Below, in pieces: positions 27,101 through 39,100 of a DNA stretch of 64,000 bases. A model generated the notes under the pieces. The model worked only from the letters and a program-made list of their open reading frames with translations, was not told the origin of the DNA and ran no database searches. Location: positions 6,538,824-6,602,823 of the forward strand of contig NC_049982.1 in assembly GCF_000003815.2 (NCBI RefSeq). The letters run 5' to 3'. The DNA comes from Branchiostoma floridae. Taxonomy: Eukaryota; Chordata; Leptocardii; Amphioxiformes; Branchiostomatidae. Each line of letters begins with the position of its first letter. The first letter of the stretch is position 1. The translations under genes were made by a program, and so were the position numbers.

Positions 27101-30100
27101 TCTGCATGGATGACACAGTTTAGTTCACACTTTACAACAAAAAAGTTTAGATCTACATGACAGAAAATGTTCAACAGTGTTAATATATTAATTGAAAGCA
27201 TATGGGATGCCCATACCCATGTGTGTGTGTGATTGTGTGTGTGTGTGTTGTGCTTATGTACGTGTGTGTGTGTGTGTCTGCATGGCTGTGTGTATGTGCA
27301 TGTTTGTGTGTGATATTTGTGTGTATCCACATTGTAATGACTGATGGACTATAGTATAAATGATGTATACATACCTGCCAACCATATACGATTGACCCAG
27401 ATCCACCCACCAGCTGGGATTATCCTCTCCTGGTACATCTTCAGTATGTGAACAGGAGCCAGCAAAGAAGTCAGTATCTGTGTCCCCATCTACAGCAAGG
27501 CTGGCAGGCCCACCCCAAGAGGTGCTTGTTTGGTATGCTGGCTTCTCCAGGGCAACATTATCATCACCTGTCCAGGGCGAGAAGACTATTCTTAGCAGTG
27601 TCTGAATCCAGTGGATAATTCACTAAATTGAATATGGAATATAAATTTACTAAATACCTATCAGTGCAAAAATTCAAGTACTCCTTAATGAAACACCGTT
27701 TTCTTCCCCACTAGATAGTCCACAAAAGAAATTTCATGGTGTCCAGCATAATCTTAAAATTCCATCTACAGTGCTCGAAACACCACCTGCACATTAAGCA
27801 GGTATTTTGGTGACTACCTGCACCTAACCTGCACTGGTCCATGTACTGGGTTTTATACTTATGTCATATGGTATAGGCGTTATACAGATTGTTATACAGC
27901 TGCATTGAATGTTACCACCTACCATTGTTAACTTTTTTTAAAATAGCCATGGTTCCTGAACATTTTTAGTATAATCCATACTCCCTAAGTTCAGAGTGGT
28001 GTAGGTAATATTTGTCTGGTGCAGGTAATTTTCAATGTTACCTGCACCAGTGCAGGTACGCAGAAAAAAGTATTTTGAGCCCTGCATCTACAATGTAGAC
28101 AGCTCAATCTGCAAAAGAGTTTGCAGACCTTTCCTTACTTGCCAGTACTGGAATCTAATTGGTCAGTACTAGATTCCGATTGGCATAATTAACATCTAAC
28201 TATTTGAAGCATCACTTAAGCTCTCTACATACCAAAGATCATGACCATCCATTGACCCAATCTTGAGTTATTCCCTTACAAAGTCTGACCCTAAAATGGC
28301 TCCTGCAGTTCCAAACCTGTGACTCTCAGCCCCAAGAGCTGACTACCACTCAAAAATCACATCCATAGCCTGTCCAGAACTACATGTATTATCAAAACAT
28401 TAAGTTCCACTGCTGCAGTAGCATAGCAATCCACTAGGGGTCAAAAATCTAATCAACTAGGTCTGAAATATCCATCCAAACATTCTCAAGTTACATTAAT
28501 GTGCATACATGCAAGATCTTCTTGGTGAAGGTGAAATGAGAGAATTCAACGGAGCTAATCATTGATCATGCAAATAACTGCGAATCTGCATTTACAAAAC
28601 ATGCATCTATGCATGGTGACGTTCAACTTTAATTAACTTACTTAATAGTTTTATGCAGTTCAAGAAAAAGCTGTTTGGGGACAGAAACCTAGTACATACT
28701 AGCTTCTTTTCAAGGTTAAACGATATGACACCATAAGATGTCAGAGCCACAGCACTAGCATGTCTATGTCTAGAACAGGACATACAAAAACAGGAAATTC
28801 TGCTGAAGTACCAAAGAAGGCTGCTACAAGGTAAAGAAAAATCAAATTGGAAAGTTTGTATTCCCAAGATCTACAAATCCACATAATTATCGCATTGACT
28901 ACAATCCATAACTTCCTGAGTTACAATGTATGCTGACCAATGTATGCAGAAACATGTCAAACAGATCTACATGTACTAGACATACCAAAAACAGAGTTTA
29001 CATACATGTACCTGTACCTCCCATGAAACTCCCTTTCTATCATCAGCTGACATTACACAGTAGTCCTTACACATTGGAACCAAACAGAAGTGAAATTGCC
29101 ATCTCTACTCACCTGATGATGAGTACATTTTCTTGGCAGGTAATGGTGCACGTCTCTTTCCTTTTACAACACATGTAGAAAAACAGCATAATTATTAGAT
29201 AATTATGGAATGGTTATCTAATGGAATGGGGCGGTTGGTTGAAGTATGGAGTCAAAGGGAGGCTCAAGCCCAGAAGCTGATGTTATTTTCTACAACCCCA
29301 CAATCTTATGAAAATAAAGTTCACAAAGTTTGCAAAGTTCAATCACAGATTAAAAAGGATATAAGTTATCCCAGTATAATCGGGTAACTGAACAGTTTCC
29401 TCCAACACAGAGAATATTGTGTGATGCATGAAGGGAATGGTGACCTGAAGTATATGGATGTGTTCCAATGGCATAATTGCTTATTAAGAAGATCTAGGTC
29501 AATTTTAACTTGAAGCAAGACGAGAATTAGTCTATCAAGGCTCAAAATTTAAAAACAATATGTACAAAGTTAACACACACCTTGCAAACATGGGACTTAA
29601 CAGAGGCTGAGGGTAGACTAAAAGTGGACTTACTGCTGGCAAAAGGGAATAAGTCCCAGAATAAGTCCACCCCATGTTACCATGTCTGAGGGCAGTTGGT
29701 GTTAGCTTTGGTGGACTATTATCTGTACTAAGTCCTTCACACTGATTAAGAGATCATAGGGTGACACCAATTTGTCATGCATCTTAGCTCAACTTACAGG
29801 AACGTCCTGCAGAAGAAAACTATAGATTGCACTTAGTTAGCGTAAGCTGAGTTCACATGGGCTGGTTCATTAAGTTGATTTTGGTCTACAAACAATGCTA
29901 CTTACATGACAATTGTTACCGAAAGGCCAATAGAGAAATGCCATGACCAGTAGCTGTAGTGTCCTGGGGTTTACAGACCACATTTGTTTGTTTAAGGATT
30001 ACAGGCAAGACAGAATTTTAAGGGGTGACTAAAGTCTTGTACTGCTGAGGGACTGCTGGTTACAGAGAAGGAGAGCCCCTGCAATTATTGCATCTTCAAA

Positions 30101-33100
30101 AGTGTTCTTCTACAGGGTACTTCAATATACAGAGGCAAGCGCACTGTAATTGGATCAAGTTTCAGTTTTTCAAATATGATCAGCTATCATGAAAATCAAA
30201 CCTCACCATGTATGTATACATTTGTACATGTATCTGATGTGCTCTGAACAACATTAACACTAACAGGCACTGGTGATTTCCTACTTTTTACAGAATAGAT
30301 AACACCACCAGCCAGACACATACTGTATCATTTGAGACAGTGGTAGACTGCAGGTATCATTTAGAGGCAGCATTAATTTGGTGTGACCACTTCCACTGGT
30401 AAGCTGCCCAGGGACCTGGAGTATCATGTTACATGTTGTGCCTACAATTTCCTTCAGTCCTGTGGAAAAGTCTCATACCTCCAGATTCTTGCAATTGGCT
30501 TATTTATATTTCATCATTCAAATATAATGTGGATTGGGTATGAAGCAACTTGTCTTCTCTTCCAGGCTCATGTTCATCTTTGACAAACCTGATAGCAGTC
30601 TGAACTGACCTTTCAGTGACCTAGAAGCTTCATGACCTCATGACCCCTATCTTAGAGCCCTTCTCTTCACTCAGTACTGGGCCATGTCTTTCTAAAGCAC
30701 AACTCATGAGGGAATGACTGCCCCAGATTCTAGTCAATTCTCCCTTGTCTATGTCTTAGGGTAAGAACTGGAGGAAGTTCGTCAGTGCCTTATGCTCCAC
30801 AGGGAGCAAAGAGGATTAAGTAAGTAAGTATGTCTTAGGGAGGAGAAAGCCACAAATTCTTTAGTTTGTTTCATTTTGGCAACTTGGTATGGAGTGGCCA
30901 GGTCACATGACCTTTCAGGGCACTGCTGGCCTGACCCCTCATGTGACCTGGCCACTCTATTGGTTGGGTAGTGTTGGTGATACTTAGGGACTGCCATTAG
31001 TGTGACAAATGAACAATGTTCTTTCTAGGGGATTACATATGTGCAGAGTTGCATTCTCCAGTTATAACTGTGGACAAAACCTGTCACCTCCAAAAAAGAA
31101 TGGATGTGAACAGCCCAATTCAGTATTAACATAAAAGCAAAATAGATGCAAACCACCTCCCATAATGTAACTAGGGGACAATCAAACCTTGGTAACAAGC
31201 TGATGTTTGGTCTTCTTCAACTAGTCCCAGACCTGAGAGGAGCAGAAAAGGGCACACTGAACCAGCAATCATAGTGTAAACAGACAGTGAGTCTCAATTT
31301 CATGGTACATCCGGCATTACTAATCCAGAAACAACTTAAGGTCTCATTGATGAGTTTCTTCTTTCCATAGACTTGTATGTTATAATTCGTATTTTTCATG
31401 GGTTCGTTCATAATGACGCTACGTAAAATTTTAGCAGATTTTTCATTCTATGTTGAGCACATTTACCCTATATCGTGGGAAAAAATTGTCAACGTAAACT
31501 ATGCGTAGGAACTTTTTTTATAGCAATTACAAACGACGATTAGTCAATCCCCACAAAAGGCACTTTTTTTTCGCTTTGAGTGTACAACCGCACCACTCAG
31601 AACCCAGGGCTGTGTACCTCCGACCTAGCGCGCGGCTGCAAAACTTTACCTGCTAATATCTTCAGTTACAAACAATCTTTCACCAATCTAACTTTTGAGA
31701 TCAGTTCCGCTGGCTAAAAGGGAATTTCTCACCGCTAAAAACACGCGTCCATGCAGCCGTTTATTTTTTGGCTCGGATCTATTTTAGGGTGTCCACTCGC
31801 GGAGTAATACATCAATGAGACCTTCAGAAGCAGCCAGGGGACTCTACTGAGCAGGGCAGCTGGGTGACAGATCCAGCCTGTCCACAGTACATGTAAGTCC
31901 ATGGGAGGAGAAACTGGTCATGGTAATATAAAGCCATCCTCCCTGATTAAGTCCACTTTCAGTGCAATTAAACTACTGTGGGTGAAAAGAGGACCATGGT
32001 CCATGATAAGTTGTTCATAAGTCCCTAGATGTTTTCAAATCATAATACTTTGGGTTTGAATTGGATTATTGACAGAGATCAAAGTCAATTTTGGATTCTA
32101 AGACTGTCACAGTGGACTGTAAATTAACAACCAAGTATAAGTGAGAAAAACATTGCAAGTTATTTTGAAGATTAACCCTGGTATAATTGCATAACACTGC
32201 CCCATTTTAAGTTTATCCAATGGTTGTCTGCAAAATAATATAACATTACTTAAGTGGCTGTAATTTATCTGGAGGTATACTCGTGGGTTATCAGAATATT
32301 TGTTTGTTTGTGCCTTTATTTAAACTTGAAGAAATGCTCCATTCGGCCCTTAAGGTCGAGTCGGGACTCCTGGAGTGTCAGGGGTCAGTAAGTAATGACA
32401 ACTCAGAATCTCTATCGACAATACAAAGAATAGACAAATGATAAATGAATAAGCAAATGAATAACAATAATAATAATAATGAAGCAAGTAATAATCATTA
32501 GTTCATTCGGCCCATATAGCTCTGTAATGCAAATGCTGCTATTCCAAAGTCAGTATTCGGTTACCAAATATAATTTTTGGATTAAGACAAAAAAATTATC
32601 TGCAGAACCAGGCCACTACTCTGGGGTTACGCCTCTCATTGAGTATATAATGTGATATCGTCCACATGTTTTGGAGCTTACTGAGTTACTCAGGTCCAAG
32701 AAAATAACACTAACAGCACAAAGTAGGGTAGAGTTTATGGTCATTTCTACGTAACCATGTTTCTACTGTAAAGTCAAATGTACATTAATGAGCTTAAGTG
32801 TAGTTTACATGAAGATATTCTAGAATACCAGTGGGAGTCGAATACTCCACCAAACAGATTCCTTTGTAGAGAAAAGGACCATATTTTGAGTATCGCCTAT
32901 TCACAAGATTTCACAATCAGGTCCAGGTTCAGGTTCGGACCTGAACCTCTGGACCAGATCCTCTGGACCTGAACCAGACCTGGACCTGAATTTTCTGTAC
33001 CGGTGCTCAACCCTAATCACAGGGCAACCTGGATTTTAGCTTATAATACACTCGTTCTCATTAAAATGTAAAAAATGGCAATTTTTTCTTCGAAAAATAA

Positions 33101-36100
33101 ATCTGCTGATTTTTCAGTGAAACCTACCTGATTGTTTAGGAAAATTCCTCTTTTAACCATAGCCAAAAAATGGAAACTTATTATTTTCTAACTCATTGGT
33201 TTTGTATTACAGGGCAGGTAACAAACGTTACCGGTAACGTTTGTTTCAACAGTAAACTTTACCCTTTTTCTTAGAAATGATTAATATTCTTGGCTATATC
33301 ATTTAGATATCAAGTGCATGTCCCTAGAGACATTTAAAAAGTGGGCACCGTTTTCACACCAGGTCAGATAGAAAGCATCGGTAACGTTTGTTACAGTCAT
33401 TTCTGTACAACATTTTCTTAAGCAAGGTGGGATGCAAATGGCAGTCAAAGACCCTTTCTCGTTTCTTTAGAAACCCAGAAAAGCTGTAAAGCATCACAAA
33501 AACAGCCATTTCTGGTCTTATGTGTAGATAATATATCTGTGGCAACCATCGCACTCGTGGTGGTAACGTTTGTTACCGAATTTGGCGACAGGCAGAAACC
33601 ACCTGGTCAACTCATACTTCTAACAGAGAAGTCATGCAGCGTGCTAAGTCCCTAGTAGGCCCGCGTCCAAGTTTCCTGTCACTAGTGAAAAAGAAGAAAC
33701 TACAGTGGTTTGGCCATGCTACAAGAGCAAAGGGCACTTTGACCCACACTATACTCCAAGGAAGGGCGGAGGGTGCAAGACCTTGGGGTCGTCCACGACG
33801 GACTTGGACTAGTGATTTGAAAGACTGGTCAGGACAGTCAACCATCTTGCAACCTTGGCTGAGGACAGAAAAGGGTGGAAAACTTATGTTGATGGATGTG
33901 CTGCCCCTACGGCCGGTGAGGCTATGGGACCGGTGAGGTGAGGTGAGAAACCACCTTACACAGCCTTCAAGATCAGTGACGGGAGCGATCTGACGTGATC
34001 GGTCAGAGGGCCTGGGTAGCTGGTTTCACCTGCCAAACAATCATTCTGGGAACTGAAATGTTACATTTTTGGCTACTATTTGAATTCTTTGCGTCTTCTA
34101 AGGAGACGGCCATTTTTTAGGGAGTGAAATCCCACCTGTGGCTATGATAACCTTCCAAGCCATCAACCAATAATACGAATTTTGTGGTGCATCTTTAATT
34201 TGTAAAACATTACAGGGGTTGTGGAAAGGACGAAACTAGTGTGACAACAAGATCAGCTCACCTTTTTGTACACCTCTTGCCACATGTTGGCACATGTGCT
34301 TGGGAATGCATCTCTCACCAAACCACACAAAGCCCGGATCACAGGCACATCCTGGAGCGCAGATCCTGGGGCAAGGCGGATTTGGGTCATCACAGGTAGG
34401 GCGACACTTGCCGTTACAACTGGACCAGTGACTGAACCTCGGGCACTCAGCTGCACCTCAAGAATAGGAAATGGTTCCCATTAAAATCGTTATTAACTCT
34501 CTCGCTGCTGTACATTTCAACATAGCAGCCTGCATTTTACAGCTCAACAATTCATTACAAAAATATTGGTATCATTTCAGAGTGACTTAACAACATATCA
34601 AGAGATGTAACACATGTGGCATCTTCAGGCCATTCACATTGGGAAGTTGTGATGCCCATATGTAACCCTCTTGGATATAAGAGAGACTGGACGATATTCC
34701 ATTCCTTGACATGTAAAACTAATGGACAGGTACAGTCCTCTATACTAGGTCAGGGTACATGTAGGTGCCATCTGGCCATCCTTGGCAGGAGAAGTGATCT
34801 CCCATTATACAAATTTCAATAATTTCTTGCCTGAATGACTTTATCATTAACCATTCCTTATGCACAATGGATCCCACTCAAAGCTCACATCAACCATTAA
34901 AGGCAAGCAGACAATAAACAAACAACATAGTGTTTACAAATTTTGTATACGATGCATGTACTAGTAATAATGGAGATGTGATTAATCAATTCTAAGCTTG
35001 GACTTTATCATCTGCATGAGCAGGACCTGGGGGAAGTGCAAAACAAATACCTGATGACGGAGGTGTTCTCTTGACTCGTGAAGTTGGATGGATCATGGTA
35101 CGTGACGTTCGCTTTGCGGCTGTTAATAAACATATGTCCTATCATGGAACAGACTGCTAAAATTGCATTTTCTACTTATATATTATCCGAATAACTTCCT
35201 AATTTGCATAATAACTGTCAATGGTTGTCCCTTCACCTAGTTTGTAAATGTTGCAAGTCTTAGAATGAAAATCCTGTCATTCACCAATAAAGGTAATACA
35301 GTGAAAGCCGCTTAATTGCACACCCAATTTGTCAGCGAATTTCGTGCAATTATCCGGCGTGTGCGATAATGCGGAGTTGGTCATTTGGACCGCATCACTA
35401 CGGGCGGAGGGGCCGAGATGGTGGTATGGGGGATAGGTAGTACAACGCACAGTTTATTTACGTGTTACAGTAGTGCTGTACCTGTTGTGCTCCGGACGTC
35501 ATATACATGTCTTCACGAAACATCGTACTGCAATGCACTTGAAATCAAAACTAAAAGTAAGTTACTGTATACGTTATGTAGCTTCCTGATCACGAAACTA
35601 AAGCACTGCTCCACCGAGGGCAAGTGTTATGTCCGTCTGTAGGCCCGAGTCGCTGTGTTGTTTCCGACTGGCTGCCAAGAACATAAAACCACTGCATAAG
35701 TATTTCCCCACGACCCTAATAACGTAATTAGACAATGGACAGATAGAGAACATTTGTTATTGAGTATGTCATAGCAAGTTGTCTGCCAAATCGTAATGCC
35801 GGCTTTGACGACCTTTAGCGGGCGGGCGTCTCTTCATGGTGCCGACCCCACAATATCGCTTTCTTTTGATCCCAATAACAATTTCATATATTTTGTCATT
35901 ATAGCGACTTCACAAAGGCCGTTATCGGCTTATTTGTACCGTGTCTGTAATTTTTAGCACACATTTTCAGTCAATTTGTCGAGGATGTTTGACAAATTTT
36001 CATGCAATTATCCGGCGTTGGTGATTTTTGTCGTGCAGATAAGCGAAGTCACTAACAATGGAGTGAATGGGAGACGGTTTGGGATTTAGGGATTCCGTGC

Positions 36101-39100
36101 AATTACCCGAAGTGTGCGTTTATCAGAGGTGCAATTAACCGGCTTCCACTGTACTATCATTTCATTTTCTCACAAATAATAGGTAGGAAATCCTAATTTG
36201 AATAATCCTGACTATGTCAACCTTTTCTTTGAAAGCCTCCTACAGTTAATAAAAAAGCTGCAAGGGGGCCAGAACCTATGTGACCCTACCCCAATAACTA
36301 CATGTTCCTGCCACAAAAAATCATGACCATGTAGCATGAACAGAAAGTGAGGCGAGGACCTAGATATTCTGCTGCAGTACCATAGAAAGCAGCTTGGGGC
36401 CTACAATCAAATTTGTCCTTCTTTGTCAATGCCAATCCATATAGCGAATATTACAAGAATCCATCCACAACATCTTAGATTTTTGCCGTCTACAAACCAA
36501 TATACACACTTGCACATTTGCACCAAGTCTAACAATATTACAAGGTAATGATCCCAAATACGCACCACAGTCCACATTTGCAGGATTGTCACACTGATCA
36601 GTCTCCTCGTTAAAGTAAAGGCCGTCTGGACACTCCATATGGTACGCTATTCCATTGCTGCAGTCGTAATACATGGTGCAGTCTTCTGGGTCAGCATAGT
36701 CACCATCTGGCTTTCCTTCGCAGGAGAAACCTTCACCTGTTGGAACAAATCACAAATATATACATTTAAGTTTGCTGTGAAGGTGATGAAAAGAAATGTG
36801 CGCAGTCTCGTAAAAAAACAAATAAATATGAAAGTCTATCACTTATACAATCATGTACCTACATGTACAATGTAGTACACAATTCTATTACATGATCCAA
36901 CAAATGTATTGTATCATTTGAACAAGTATGCACCGTATAGCCTTGATGTACTTTGTTACGTTATGTAATTTGAGTCATGCTCACTTGATGATGTTTTCTT
37001 GCCATGTACCGGTCGCCTGGTGGGTCTACGTGGCGTTTGCCTCCGCCTTGCACCTGTTAGGTAATATCAAATCAAGTCATTGGAAATGATGACTTGTACA
37101 ATGTACATGATGTCTCAAATAATGGTGATGATTTCAAAACAAAATTGCATTTGAAGTAAAATTAATACCACAACCCTGATAACATTTTCCTTGTGGGTTG
37201 CACTGTTAAGAAATAATGGAAAAATGATGTTGCAAAATATTATTATGATGCAAGATCTTAAACATTTGCCTAAGGTCCTGATTTGAATAAATTTGCATTT
37301 TCTACCATCCAAATAACATCCTGATTTTCATTATTTATGCATAATTCATCTGATTAAGTCAATCTTCACTTTGATAGGTTAATACATGTAAATGCTTCTT
37401 AGGGGCCAGAACCTATGTGACCCTAGCCCAATAGCTACCTGCCACCAAACCTCATGCTTATACATGTAACATGAACAGAACACAAGATTTAAAAACAAGT
37501 TCTTTCTAAAAAAGCTGGCCTTTGCTTATTTTAGGTCGTGTACATCATGTAGGTAAAATTGTACTGAATGAGTTTCAAAATGCAAATGCCGTTCCATTGT
37601 GGTATGTTGAAAGGAATTACGCTTCATTTCTTTTCAGAACACGAAATTATTGAGATTTTGATTCATTACGCCAGCGGTTCTGTTATGAGCCACAAACTCA
37701 CTCCGTCGAGCTAGCTTGGAATCTTCCAATTTGAAATCAAATAGATTAAATATAAGTCAGTGTATTTTACATATATCAAAGAGGGATACCATTTGCTGAA
37801 GTTTCTTCCACGAAGATCCCTAAAATTTCGAATAGTAAGCAATTTTCCACATAAGACCGCCTCCCACCCCACGTCAGATTTCTCACACATTTCTGGGTTT
37901 CATAGAGGTAATTCTCCACATTGTTAAGGTTCCGGTTCGGAATTTGAAATGACCGGATGACGAAGTAATCCGTGAAAGTAAGATGCAAATCATACGTCAC
38001 CAACCTAGTTTTGGCTCTCAATTTTTCGGCTACCGCTAAAGCAGTGCATAATCTTTTTTAATTCCGAAAAACATCGTTATCCGTAGCGTTTTTCGGCAGA
38101 TTTTGCTGTGAGGCCAATATTTCCTGATATTAGTGCACAATAGCGGTAACGCGGTTTCGTCGTCTTATGACCCAGATCGTCCATTCTATGTGCGTTGTGG
38201 GCATTTTAGCGCCATCGGAGCTCGCGGAAAACGTATCAGATAACTTTTCTTCCTTTTTCCTCAGTATACAGAGGAAATCTTGGCCTTCTTTGCCATACTA
38301 GTCATTATCCCAGGAAAACGCATTTTTTCACTTAGCGGCCAATTTGTATAAAATACCCAATAATTAGCAATTTAAAAAAAGTATTTATAGATGGTTTTTA
38401 CCAAAAATTGCAGTTTTACAGAAAATGTCAACTGAGTCTTTAGGTCAGCAACAAGGCACCTTTTCTATCGAAAACATCGAATTTTCGGAAAAACAATGTT
38501 TTGAGAAGCCCTTAGCCCTGTTCTGAGAGACTTTCGAATCGGCCCCAATTCGTAAAAAAAAATCTGAACCAAGACCTTAACACATCGAAATCGCAACACC
38601 CCTTCCCATCATGCACCACTCCCTTGAGACAAAATGGTGGCGCCCACGAAGCCAATATAGGTTTTGTTATCGCAAACCTGTAATCAATTGCTATTTGTTC
38701 CAACATTATGCAACTATAAAAAAGTAGCTATATCTCCTTTCTCATCACACATGCAATGTGCGGGCGGGCTCTCTAGCTCTCTCTGGTCATCGACCTTCCA
38801 AAAATTTCCACACGGCTGGGGAGGGCACAAGACGCCGCCAGCGAGACCATTTTTTTGAGAATTAAATTTAGACGTATAATTTTTTTAATTTACTGATATG
38901 AAAAACTAAAACTTACACTTCCATATCTAACCTATTATTTGAAAATCTATCTGAGAAAAGCTTACCTTGCAAGGATGTCTGGCAGATGAACTTCTGTTCC
39001 TCGAAGCACCAGTCATCATTCCATGTGTTTTGTTGTATTATCTCACCGCAGTTTTCATCGCCATACAAATTGTTTGGTTCTCCCGGGCCCCAGGGCTGGA

